Numbered from the stretch's first letter, positions 8,279 through 15,828 are shown. The stretch: DNA of 23,240 nucleotides from Chitinispirillaceae bacterium (GCA_016926315.1 JAFGOU010000047.1:1-23240), one strand, 5' to 3'. Notes: generated from the sequence alone by a model not told the origin. A program made the numbers and translations.

Positions 8279-10093
8279 ATGCCTTCACGTTTTTCAGCCT
8301 GCGATACTCCGGATGGTGCGCGACGGGCGTTTTGCATTGGATATGCGGGTGTTGTCCTGTTGGTCCTGATCCACCTGGCCGCCGCTTTTATTCCGTCCCG
8401 TTTTGCATGGGGCGTTCACGCGCTCTCCTTTTTCCCTTTGTATTGCAGGATCACCCTGCCCGCGCTTGCCATTGTCATAGTGGCGGCATCGCACTGGTAT
8501 GTTGCGAAGGGTTCCTGTGGATTCCATATGAGGCAGGCGATGTTCTTTCGTCATGTGCTCTTTGCGGCGGCGGCGCTTGTCGCGTTTGCCTTGTTCTGGC
8601 TGCTGCGCGTAAAGACCCATTTCCTCGGCGACGGCTATTTTGTCCTCCGCTGCCTGGAACAGCAGAGCCCGCTGCGGTATGCGGAACCGCTTGACGACCT
8701 GATGCACAAGGCATTGTACTGGGTGCTGGGCGGCAAGGGACCGGCAGCGGCAGAGAGCGCCTATGCTCTTGCGAGCGCGCTGTGCGGGGCAGGATATGTC
8801 TATATCACCCTGGTGTTCGCTGCTGCAATTGGCAGATCAATGTGGGGCAGGATTCTGTTCGCCGCCACGCTGGCAACAACGGGCGCCATGCAGCTTTTTT
8901 TCGGATATGCGGAAAACTATACGCTGCTGCATCTGGGAATACTTATATACCTGTACGCGGCATATCTGTTTCACGAAGGGCGCTGTTCCATCGTTGTACC
9001 GTCAATACTGCTTTGCCTGTGTATCGCTTCCCATGTTGCCGCGTTGTCGCTTGTTCCCTCTCTCCTGTTCTTGGTGGTAAGGCGCACCGAAAAAGCGGCG
9101 CCCGGACGTATCGTAAAACGGTTGCTGCTTGCCGCTATTGCGCCGCTCTGCCTTGCCGCCCTGTTCCCGCAGGCTGCTCTGCGCCTGGTCAGTCACGGCG
9201 CCGCGCGGTCAGGTTCGACGTTCCTGCCGCTGTTTTCAGGCGACTATGCCGTTTTTTCCGGCGCGCATCTTTTGGACTTTCTGAACCAGCAGTTGCTTGC
9301 CGCACCGTGGCCCGTGCTTCTCATTGCGGCCCTGGCTGGCGCCTGCGGGATCAGGCGTCTCTATGGTGACCGATTTGCCTTGTTTCTGTCCTGCGCTGCG
9401 ATCTGCACGCTCGGATTCACCTTTATATTCAACCCGGAAGTGGGTATGAGCAGGGATTGGGACCTGATGTCGTTTCCCGCCGTGGTGGTCGCGGTGTGGG
9501 CCGCATACCTTGCCGCCGCGCTACGAGGGGAGAACGCCGCGATACAGCGCATGGTCACGCTCTGCGCTGCGCTGCTGGTGCTCCACACCGTTCCCTGGAT
9601 TTTTCTCAACGCTTCGCGGGAGCGGTCGCTTGCCCGGTTCGAGTATCTGGTACGGAGCGGTTCGGTGCGCAACCCGCACTATGCGCATGAGGAGCTCGCC
9701 ATCTATTTCCGTGAACGCAATGAGCATACCCGGGCCATTGCACATTATGAAAAAGCCCTTCGAATAAAACCGGACAATGAACGGTTCATGCTGAGCCTGG
9801 CCTATCTTCACTCACGGAAAAAAGAGTATGCCCGGGCAATCGAGTATTGCGAAAAGGCTATCGCCCTCAAACCGGATTATGCGCCGGCATATCTAAATCT
9901 GGCCGCGGCCTATACCGATGCCGGCCGGCATGACAATGCAATCGCGCTTCTTACCAGGGTTATTTCGTTCAATCCCTCGTTTGGTAAGGCATATACGGCA
10001 CTGGCAAAGGTGTATGAGAGAGCAGGACAACATGATGAAGCGGAAAAAGTCAGAAAAAAGGCGGCGGCAATGCGAAAACCTCACGCAAGGTAA
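8279..10093 (+). CDS. Polytopic membrane protein with C-terminal TPR repeats (GT-C-like)
   Basis: The 604-residue product has an N-terminal half of about ten hydrophobic helices and ends in about four tetratricopeptide repeats from about residue 467 ('HYEKALRIKPDNERF', 'YCEKAIALKPDYAPAYLNLA', 'SFGKAYTALAKVYERAGQ'). Loop motifs stand out: 'HFLGDGYFVLR' after the third helix, 'FFGYAENYTLL' and 'GMSRDWDLMSF'. The acidic residue in the first large loop and the helix-TPR layout resemble GT-C glycosyltransferases and TMTC-type O-mannosyltransferase relatives, but I cannot assign a substrate. ATG 8279 is the first methionine in frame. A TTG at 8225 would also fit, and neither has a good ribosome site, so the start is uncertain. 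The gene is divergent from the GH2 gene and precedes the GH43-like gene by 167 nt. Confidence 0.75.
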   Translation: MPSRFSACDTPDGARRAFCIGYAGVVLLVLIHLAAAFIPSRFAWGVHALSFFPLYCRITLPALAIVIVAASHWYVAKGSCGFHMRQAMFFRHVLFAAAALVAFALFWLLRVKTHFLGDGYFVLRCLEQQSPLRYAEPLDDLMHKALYWVLGGKGPAAAESAYALASALCGAGYVYITLVFAAAIGRSMWGRILFAATLATTGAMQLFFGYAENYTLLHLGILIYLYAAYLFHEGRCSIVVPSILLCLCIASHVAALSLVPSLLFLVVRRTEKAAPGRIVKRLLLAAIAPLCLAALFPQAALRLVSHGAARSGSTFLPLFSGDYAVFSGAHLLDFLNQQLLAAPWPVLLIAALAGACGIRRLYGDRFALFLSCAAICTLGFTFIFNPEVGMSRDWDLMSFPAVVVAVWAAYLAAALRGENAAIQRMVTLCAALLVLHTVPWIFLNASRERSLARFEYLVRSGSVRNPHYAHEELAIYFRERNEHTRAIAHYEKALRIKPDNERFMLSLAYLHSRKKEYARAIEYCEKAIALKPDYAPAYLNLAAAYTDAGRHDNAIALLTRVISFNPSFGKAYTALAKVYERAGQHDEAEKVRKKAAAMRKPHAR

Positions 10094-10119
10094 CGGTTCA
10101 TGCAAGCCCCCTCACACGG

Positions 10120-10136
10120 AATACGTCTCACGTATT
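10120..10136. promoter_or_regulatory. Perfect inverted repeat AATACGT-ctc-ACGTATT
   Basis: Two 7-bp arms form a perfect dyad around a 3-bp centre, 27 nt after the TPR gene stop and about 125 nt before the GH43-like start. The short centre and lack of a T-tract fit a dimeric repressor site better than a terminator. The binding protein is unknown. Confidence 0.35.
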
Positions 10137-10201
10137 GTAGCGCGGCTGCCAGGGCACGGCATTCGGTTACAGTCGTTTTCAACCGATAGAATCTGAAGAA
10201 A

Positions 10202-10230
10202 GTGCATGCACATGTCCCCCTCGATATAAT
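10202..10230 (+). promoter_or_regulatory. Probable promoter of the GH43-like gene with a palindrome in the -35 region
   Basis: A consensus -10 box, TATAAT, is at 10225-10230, 30 nt before the ATG at 10261. The -35 region has no good consensus match. It is occupied instead by the 10-bp perfect palindrome GTGCATGCAC (10202-10211), which suggests a regulated promoter. A strong purine-rich ribosome site (AGAGGGGGGG) follows. Confidence 0.45.
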
Positions 10231-10260
10231 TTATTAAGACAGAAAAAAGAGGGGGGGAAT

Positions 10261-11967
10261 ATGACACGGAGCGCTGAACCGGTGTCCAAGCTGGCTCAAC
10301 GGGCTATGATCGGTGTGTGCATTTTTTCTTTTTTCATCTTTGCCGACAATCAGCTCGTATGCAGGGACATCGGTACGCCCAATCCTTCGCCGCTTGTCGA
10401 TGACGGTGTCCTGTATATGTACACCACCGAGGATCCGGTCGGCGCCGGAAGCATACGCAATATCAATCACCACTGCTGGACCACCACCGACCTCTACCAC
10501 TGGCACGATTCGGGCGTGGTGCTCACCGAAGCGGACGTTCCGTGGATCGACGCCGACCGCGACCATATGTGGGCGCCCACCGTGCACAAGCTCGGCACCG
10601 GGGAGTATCCTTACCACCTGTACTGGCCCGGCATTACCCGGGACGGTGTTGCCCATGTCGGGCATGCGAAGGCGCGGCGTCCCACCGGCCCGTTTATCGC
10701 GGATTCGACCTGGATGCGGGGCTGCGGCGACGAAGCGCTCGATCCGTTCGTGGTCGACAGCGGAAACGGCGTGTATTACATATGCTGGGACATCGTTAAT
10801 ATCACCCCGAACTATGTGTACCTAAGAAAGCTGAACGAGACGTTTGATGACGCGATCGGCACGCGCCATGATATCACCGGCGGCATCGGCACGTCCCGCG
10901 ATTACAAGGAAGGAATGTGGTTCATCAGGCAGAACAACCTCTGGTATCTTTTTTACGCGCACTGGCCTACAAGCGCTGAGCGCATTTCCTATTCCACGGC
11001 TGCCAACCTTACCGGTCCTTACACGTTCAGGGCAGACCTCATGAACGAGAACACCAACAGCGCCACCATTCATCCGGGAATTTGTCATTGCCTGGACCGG
11101 TGGATCATGTTCTGGCACTGCGGCGGCAATGAGCTCGGCGGCTCCATTACCACCAACCAGAAGCGTGTGGCTGGGGCCGAGTTTTTCTACTTCAATACCG
11201 CAACAACGCCATGGTCCATCAATGCCGATGACCGCATCCCCAAGACCCTGCGGGGCATCGGCGTGCCGAATGCGTACCATGACACCATCCAGGTCGATCG
11301 CTCCTCTGCCATGAGCAACGCCACGGACACGATAGTGAGAGGCGGCGAACCGCTCGGCTGGATGGTGACGCGAATAAGTGATAACGGCTGGGTACGGTAT
11401 GACACCATCAATTTTACCCCTGATTCAGGGTACATTGGACCGACACGGGTATCGCTCCGGGTCGCGACGAGCGTTGCGACAAACAGCATAGCGGTCAGGC
11501 TGGGCTCGCGGACGGGGCAGTTGCTCGCCGAGCTGGATGTCCCGTCAACCGGCGGCGCGACCACCTGGATGACGATGAGCGATACAATAACGGAACGGGT
11601 GACTGGCCTGCAGAATGTGGCGCTGGTGTTTTCAATTCCCTCGGGCAGCAACAATCTGAACGTCAACTGGATACGGTTCGGCCAGACGGAGGCGCGCGTA
11701 GGGGCGGCCGGAGAGGTGCTGAAACCGTCGAGGCCGGCATATCGGTACAAACGGATCAACCGCTCAACCAGCCATCTTTTCTTTGAGGGTCTTGCGGCCC
11801 CCACACTGGCGCTTTTCAATCTCCGGGGCAGGGAGGTGCCGGGCATCTCCACCCTGCAAACCGGGAACCGGCTGGAGGTGCGCTTTGACCGGACGCTTTC
11901 GTCCGGAGCCTACATACTAAAGGTGGATGGAATAGCGGGGGCGGAGGAGATACCGGTCATGTATTGA
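10261..11967 (+). CDS. Exported GH43-like protein with CBM6 and sorting tail; catalytic base apparently replaced
   Basis: ATG 10261 follows a G-rich ribosome site. The 568-residue product has an N-terminal hydrophobic signal (about 16-30), a five-bladed GH43-type fold (about 32-330), a CBM6-like beta-sandwich (about 355-473, ending 'NLNVNWIRFG') and a C-terminal sorting-like tail ('LALFNLRGREV ... SGAYILKVDG'). Expected GH43 landmarks are the pKa-modulating Asp161 ('ALDPFVVD'), the general acid Glu217 ('KEGMWFIRQNNLWYLFYA') and a late conserved His271. At the position of the catalytic base, where the family usually has 'DPS', this protein has Asn41 ('TPNPSPLVDDG'). It may therefore be inactive or a binding protein, or my alignment may be off. 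Known GH43 members act on arabinan, xylan or galactan side chains. It converges on the HD-GYP operon. Confidence 0.82.
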   Translation: MTRSAEPVSKLAQRAMIGVCIFSFFIFADNQLVCRDIGTPNPSPLVDDGVLYMYTTEDPVGAGSIRNINHHCWTTTDLYHWHDSGVVLTEADVPWIDADRDHMWAPTVHKLGTGEYPYHLYWPGITRDGVAHVGHAKARRPTGPFIADSTWMRGCGDEALDPFVVDSGNGVYYICWDIVNITPNYVYLRKLNETFDDAIGTRHDITGGIGTSRDYKEGMWFIRQNNLWYLFYAHWPTSAERISYSTAANLTGPYTFRADLMNENTNSATIHPGICHCLDRWIMFWHCGGNELGGSITTNQKRVAGAEFFYFNTATTPWSINADDRIPKTLRGIGVPNAYHDTIQVDRSSAMSNATDTIVRGGEPLGWMVTRISDNGWVRYDTINFTPDSGYIGPTRVSLRVATSVATNSIAVRLGSRTGQLLAELDVPSTGGATTWMTMSDTITERVTGLQNVALVFSIPSGSNNLNVNWIRFGQTEARVGAAGEVLKPSRPAYRYKRINRSTSHLFFEGLAAPTLALFNLRGREVPGISTLQTGNRLEVRFDRTLSSGAYILKVDGIAGAEEIPVMY

Positions 11968-11971
11968 CCGG
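11953..11971. terminator. GC-rich hairpin spanning a stop codon between convergent genes
   Basis: CCGGTCA (11953-11959) and TGACCGG (11965-11971) form a perfect 7-bp stem with a 5-nt loop, and the TGA stop of the GH43-like gene lies in the right arm. It sits at the junction of two convergent genes and could act in both directions. It has no T-tract on the plus strand, so intrinsic termination is uncertain. Confidence 0.35.
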
Positions 11972-11997
11972 CGGCACCGGGTCTTTGCCTGCACGCA

Positions 11998-13395
11998 TCA
12001 TCTCGACAGATACCGCTGGAGCAACTCCCGCTCCGAGATTTCCTTTACAATTGAAATAAGATGCTCGTTGCCGAGATCAACGATGCGGCCTTTTTCGTCC
12101 TCCCTGCTGCTCAGGCTCTGCACGATTCTGACGACCGGCGCGAACGGCCGTCCCTGATTGATTCCCACTACCTGGCCCACTTCGCCGGTGCTTAACTTGA
12201 CGATGCTCGAAACCGGAAAGAACGAGAACGCGTTGAGAAACGCCTTGCGCGTGTCCAGATCGAACGCGCTGTTCTCCCGCCCCGTGAGCATGCGGACCGC
12301 TTCCGGGGGCGAGAATGCCTGCCGGTGCGGCCGGTCATGGGTGAGCGCCTCAAAGGCGTCAAGGAACCCTATGAGCCGCAGGTGGTCGGAAAGCATATAC
12401 GCGCCTCCGGGATAACCGCTGCGGTCGATCCGTTCGTGGTGGTTTGCCGCGAATGAGGCGGCCAGTTCGCTCGTGTCTTCCGGACCAATGATCAGTTCAT
12501 GTCCTCGCACCGTATGCTTTTGGATCGCCGCATACTCCTCTCGCGAAAGCGCGCCGACTTTGCCGACGATCTGCGGATCAACGCCGTTCATGCCGATATC
12601 GTGCAGGAGCGCGGCAGCGGCGATTTTTTCGATCTGGTCTCCTGGCGTTTTGAGGGTATGGTGGAGCGCGACCATGAAAATGGCGACATTTACCGAGTGC
12701 CGGGCGAGGTAGTCGGCGCCGCACAGGGGATTGGAGGCGATGCACCGCAGCGGATCGAGCAGGTCCCGCCGTTTTACCATGACCCGTGCCATCTCCTCGG
12801 CCGTGCGTACGCGGGTTGCGCGTTCCATCGCACCGTCGCCGATGATCCCGGCTTCAAGTTCGCAGAGCTTCCGGTACAGCATGCGCGCCTGCGGCAGCTG
12901 GTCGGGTATGGAGCCGTCCAGGGCGAGAAAGTCGGACGGCTTCTGCTGCCGTACCAGGACGTTGAACAGATACGGGGATCCGGGCCCGCCGATTGAAATG
13001 ACATGCTGACCGGGCTTGAGGATCGCGAGGTTGCGGCCGTCGGTCATCCTGCCGATGAGCGCGTTGTCGACGATGGTGCCGCAGGTACTTGACTCATCGA
13101 TAATAACGATATCGTCGCCTTTCCGGTCAAAGACGATATGATTTCTTGAAACAAAAAAGGGACGGTAATCCGGGAGCAGGAGATCCTGTCTGGCGGTGCT
13201 CTTCGGATCGCTGCGCGACAGGCGGCCGAGACGGAACGGGAAATAGAGCACGACCAGCGTCTGGTTATTGAGTACCATGCGTGACTGTTTTGTCTGGCCG
13301 GTCAATTCAATGACCGTGGCACGAACACCATCTGGATGAACGGTTCCGGTCGCGGGATTCAAATAATTGTCGCTCATGCTGCTGCAACCCTTCAT
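11998..13395 (-). CDS. FHA domain-HD-GYP phosphodiesterase-like protein
   Basis: The 465-residue product has an N-terminal FHA domain (about 40-150; 'RLGRLSR', then 'VSRNH' at 82-86 and 'TCGTIVDN'), which in this family binds phosphothreonine peptides. An HD-GYP domain (about 225-385) follows, with 'HSVNVAIF', 'LLHDIG' (His265, Asp266), 'NHHERIDRSGYP' and 'DAFEALTHDRPHR'. HD-GYP domains hydrolyse c-di-GMP or related dinucleotides in the cytoplasm. The consensus Asp-Gly-x-Gly-Tyr-Pro is altered to Asp-Arg-Ser-Gly-Tyr-Pro, but the metal-binding residues look intact. The C-terminal module (FFPVSSIVKLSTGEVGQVV) resembles that of the upstream HD-GYP protein. ATG 13395 has AAGG 9 nt upstream; ATG 13377 is an alternative. 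It is the last gene of a four-gene operon, 17 nt after its neighbour. The fusion suggests that a Ser/Thr kinase target controls dinucleotide turnover (inference). Confidence 0.85.
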   Translation of the reverse strand: MKGCSSMSDNYLNPATGTVHPDGVRATVIELTGQTKQSRMVLNNQTLVVLYFPFRLGRLSRSDPKSTARQDLLLPDYRPFFVSRNHIVFDRKGDDIVIIDESSTCGTIVDNALIGRMTDGRNLAILKPGQHVISIGGPGSPYLFNVLVRQQKPSDFLALDGSIPDQLPQARMLYRKLCELEAGIIGDGAMERATRVRTAEEMARVMVKRRDLLDPLRCIASNPLCGADYLARHSVNVAIFMVALHHTLKTPGDQIEKIAAAALLHDIGMNGVDPQIVGKVGALSREEYAAIQKHTVRGHELIIGPEDTSELAASFAANHHERIDRSGYPGGAYMLSDHLRLIGFLDAFEALTHDRPHRQAFSPPEAVRMLTGRENSAFDLDTRKAFLNAFSFFPVSSIVKLSTGEVGQVVGINQGRPFAPVVRIVQSLSSREDEKGRIVDLGNEHLISIVKEISERELLQRYLSR

Positions 13396-13412
13396 ATATG
13401 AATATCCTTTTC

Positions 13413-14837
13413 TTAAAATCCCTCCATGATATTTTTGTCGCCAAGATGGTCATACGGCAGCGCCTTGATGATGGAGAGGCTGCTGTTCCCGGACAGGTCG
13501 ATCTGGTAGATGCTCCCGTTTGAAAGATGCCCGCCTTGTGCGTTTGCCAGGATGCTGATGATGGGCTTCGAATAGGACGTGCCGTTCGACTGGACCACTT
13601 TGCCGATCGTGTTGTCGGAAAGCTCCACCAGGCTTCCGACCGGGAAAAGCGAGACATACTTCAAAAAGGCCTTGAGGATGCCGGGAGACACCACGCCCGT
13701 GCGGCTGAGAAAGATCAGGTGCGCCATTGCGCGGAACGGGATCATGGCCGCGCGGTAGGGGCGGGGGGAGCACATTGCTTCGTACATGTCCGCGATTTGC
13801 ACGACCTTGGCAAATCCGTGTATGAGACGGCCGTTGCGCTGTTTCGGATATCCCCGGCCGTTTTCACGCTCATGGGCGTGATAGGCCACATAGGGCACCG
13901 CGGGCGGCAGATTCTTTACTTTTTCAAGGAGATGAAGCCCGAGGATCGGGTGCTTCTGGATTTCAAACCGCTCGTCAACCGAAAGTCTGGCCACCTTGAA
14001 ACGGATATGGTCCGGGATGAGCAGCATGCCGATATCGTGCAGCAGGGCACCCATGCCGATCTCCGCGATCTGCTGTTCGTTGTAGCCGAACGCCGCCGCG
14101 ATGTTGATCGAGAGCAGGCAGACGTTGAGCGAATGGTGGAACACATATTCGTCGGCATGTTTTGTTCCGGAGATGTTGAGCAGCACGCAGCGGTCGGTCA
14201 CGAACAGCTTGACGAACCGTTCAACAATGGTCCTGATCCGCCGCGCGTCGCACCAGGAGCCGTCGGCGAGGCTGGTGAGAACCTTGACCGTTTCATCGAG
14301 GGCCGATTGGTAGGAGGAGGTTACTTCTGTTTTATACGCTTCGGTCCGTTTACCAACCGGGATCTGGGTTGCCTTTTCATCGATCGGAACGCCAAAGGGC
14401 TTGTCGGGAAGGACCTGCAGCTTGGCAAGCTTGTCAAGCTCCAACGCCCGCTCATGGTGCAACAGTTGCGTATATCCCTGTTTCCCGCTTTTTATCGCAC
14501 GCAGCTCAGGAGACTCCAGGAGCTTCGGGGGGCGGATCGGCACGTGCGGCGACGCCGGTTGTACCGTCCGCACCCCGGCAATGGCCGGTTCGGTTCCAAA
14601 GTCCAGCGGGTCGAATTTCTGGAAATCGCCCGCGATCAGCCGGTCGAGTTCTTCGATCTCATTTTTAGACCTGTAATAGAGGGTAAATACATTGCGTTTT
14701 TCCATGAGGGAAATGATACGGTCGGAAATGGTGACCCCTTTCGCGATAAGGAGCTCTCCTTTTTCGGAATACAGCTCGTTTTCAGACACCATGCCCGGGA
14801 CCAGCTCTGTCAGCGGCATTGATTTCATTACAGTCAT
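13413..14837 (-). CDS. HD-GYP domain phosphodiesterase-like protein
   Basis: I chose ATG 14837 because it overlaps the TGA of the preceding zinc-ribbon gene in an ATGA junction; a start at 14954 would overlap that gene by 121 nt. The 474-residue product begins with the module often found ahead of HD-GYP domains (about 6-60; 'LVPGMVSENELYSEKGELLIAKG'-like text, split here at residues 11-34). A variable, probably disordered stretch follows (about 75-160), then HD-GYP (about 230-375) with 'HSLNVCLLSINIA', 'ALLHDIG' (His267, Asp268), 'YHAHERENGRGYP' and 'ADMYEAMCSPRPYR'. The key ligands are present, so it is probably an active cyclic-dinucleotide phosphodiesterase. The C-terminal 'FPVGSLVELSDNTIGKVV' module is shared with the FHA-HD-GYP protein downstream. 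No transmembrane helix is visible. Confidence 0.87.
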   Translation of the reverse strand: MTVMKSMPLTELVPGMVSENELYSEKGELLIAKGVTISDRIISLMEKRNVFTLYYRSKNEIEELDRLIAGDFQKFDPLDFGTEPAIAGVRTVQPASPHVPIRPPKLLESPELRAIKSGKQGYTQLLHHERALELDKLAKLQVLPDKPFGVPIDEKATQIPVGKRTEAYKTEVTSSYQSALDETVKVLTSLADGSWCDARRIRTIVERFVKLFVTDRCVLLNISGTKHADEYVFHHSLNVCLLSINIAAAFGYNEQQIAEIGMGALLHDIGMLLIPDHIRFKVARLSVDERFEIQKHPILGLHLLEKVKNLPPAVPYVAYHAHERENGRGYPKQRNGRLIHGFAKVVQIADMYEAMCSPRPYRAAMIPFRAMAHLIFLSRTGVVSPGILKAFLKYVSLFPVGSLVELSDNTIGKVVQSNGTSYSKPIISILANAQGGHLSNGSIYQIDLSGNSSLSIIKALPYDHLGDKNIMEGF

Positions 14838-15079
14838 ACCGTGACCGCCCTTTTTATATGCGGTCGGCTTTGTTTGAACCGTTTCCTGATCAGCGTGCGG
14901 CACTCGTCGGTCTTTGCCAGTTCCTGATAGTCGATCGGTTTCTGGTACCGCCACGTTATCATGCAGGTTATGCAGGCAAACCGGCTGTTATTGGCTGCCG
15001 CACGCACGATCCTTTTCATTCCCCGGTCCAGGATAAACACGGAGTCGCTTTTTCTGCATGATGGACAGGTCACGTTCAC
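14834..15079 (-). CDS. Small zinc-ribbon protein in a c-di-GMP operon
   Basis: This 81-residue gene starts with GTG at 15079, which overlaps the TGA of the response-regulator gene as GTGA. It ends with a TGA that overlaps the next gene's ATG. The two tight overlaps support a real, translationally coupled gene. The product has paired CxxC motifs at Cys5/Cys8 and Cys36/Cys39 (spacing of 27), typical of a zinc ribbon. Its C-terminal half is basic ('IRKRFKQSRPHIKRAV'). Nothing identifies a family or function. A nucleic-acid or protein-binding adaptor for the flanking regulator and HD-GYP proteins is a guess from context. Confidence 0.7.
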   Translation of the reverse strand: MNVTCPSCRKSDSVFILDRGMKRIVRAAANNSRFACITCMITWRYQKPIDYQELAKTDECRTLIRKRFKQSRPHIKRAVTV

Positions 15080-15708
15080 GGTGTGGAGACCCCTTTCTCT
15101 GCCGACGGTTCCACGGCGTTTTCATGCTGCACGCCGGGCATGAGCCTGATCGTGATCGAAAGACACGTTTCCACCGCTTTTCTGAACTCGTCTGCGGTGA
15201 ATGGTTTCTTTAGAAACGCCGCGATTCTGGCGTCCCGAAGCGCGCGTTCATCCATGTAGGCCGATATGAGCAGAATAGGAACGTTTACCGTCTCATGGAT
15301 CTTCTGTGAAAGGACGATCCCGTTGACCTCCTGGAGCCGGTAATCCAGAACCACCAGGTCCGGCCTGAACGAACCGAATTCCAGGAGAGCGCAGAGTCCG
15401 TCGCTGAAGGTTTTCAGTTCAAGCGGTATGTCCCACTCCTTGAGGAGATCCGTCATCATCGAAAGAAACATCTCATCATCGTCGATAAGCATTATCTTGT
15501 AACCGGTTTTTATGTGTCGTGACTCATTCAGAAACCTTTTAATCTCGGACCGCTTGATCCGGTGACTGCCGCTGGGATACCGCGTTGACCTGATATACCC
15601 TTTTCCGATCCAGCGCAGAACGGTTGTCGGATCGACATGAAGCAACTCCGCCGCTTCGCTTATTTTGACGTAGTCGCTCTGATGCTGTTCCTGTGACGTT
15701 GTTTTCAT
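15076..15708 (-). CDS. Response regulator with N-terminal excisionase/MerR-like HTH and C-terminal receiver domain
   Basis: The 210-residue product has a helix-turn-helix of the excisionase/MerR type at about 13-60 ('KISEAAELLHVDPTTVLRWI', then 'PSGSHRIKRSEIKRFL'). A REC domain spans about 70-188, with the acidic pocket Asp76-78 ('LIDDDE'), phosphoacceptor Asp122 ('VVLDYRLQ'), Ser149 and Lys168 ('FLKKPF'). The DNA-binding domain precedes the receiver, opposite to the usual response-regulator order. No histidine kinase gene is in the window. It is the first gene of an operon with a zinc-ribbon and two HD-GYP proteins. Its promoter has an inverted repeat and 9-bp iterons that are good candidates for its own binding sites (inference). 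The Shine-Dalgarno before ATG 15708 is weak. Confidence 0.85.
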   Translation of the reverse strand: MKTTSQEQHQSDYVKISEAAELLHVDPTTVLRWIGKGYIRSTRYPSGSHRIKRSEIKRFLNESRHIKTGYKIMLIDDDEMFLSMMTDLLKEWDIPLELKTFSDGLCALLEFGSFRPDLVVLDYRLQEVNGIVLSQKIHETVNVPILLISAYMDERALRDARIAAFLKKPFTADEFRKAVETCLSITIRLMPGVQHENAVEPSAEKGVSTP

Positions 15709-15760
15709 ATGTTAAGCGCCTAAACTGATCGGTGATGCAGTGTGATACTCGTGTCGTAGA

Positions 15761-15787
15761 TGCAGTACATGCAGTATTTGCAGTATC
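15761..15787. repeat. Three tandem 9-bp iterons TGCAGTAnn
   Basis: TGCAGTACA, TGCAGTATT and TGCAGTATC follow head to tail without gaps (15761, 15770, 15779). A partial fourth copy, TGCAGTGTG, is at 15736-15744. They lie just downstream of the expected minus-strand transcription start. Tandem sites spaced about one helical turn apart are what cooperative excisionase-type proteins bind. Confidence 0.6.
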
Positions 15788-15814
15788 CGGGGTATTTTAA
15801 TTATACCCGGATAC
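15783..15814. promoter_or_regulatory. 12-bp inverted repeat overlapping the -10 of the HD-GYP operon
   Basis: The left arm GTATCCGGGGTAT (15783-15795) and right arm ATACCCGGATAC (15803-15814) are complementary except for one extra G, around a 7-bp AT-rich centre. The dyad covers the minus-strand -10 box (15800-15805), so a bound protein would block RNA polymerase. A hairpin role is less likely because it straddles the start site. Confidence 0.6.
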
Positions 15815-15828
15815 GGTCAGGACGTCAA
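15800..15828 (-). promoter_or_regulatory. Sigma-70-type promoter of the response regulator / HD-GYP operon
   Basis: Read on the minus strand, TTGACG (15828-15823) is followed after exactly 17 bp by TATAAT (15805-15800). This is five of six and six of six to consensus. Transcription should start near 15793, giving a leader of about 85 nt before ATG 15708 that contains the iterons. Confidence 0.75.

Noticed and set aside
13527..14822. Open frame of 431 codons on the plus strand opposite the HD-GYP gene
   Set aside because: It is antisense to a gene with clear HD-GYP motifs and tight overlaps with its neighbour. Its product is Arg/His/Gly-rich without recognisable domains, as expected from a GC-rich shadow frame.
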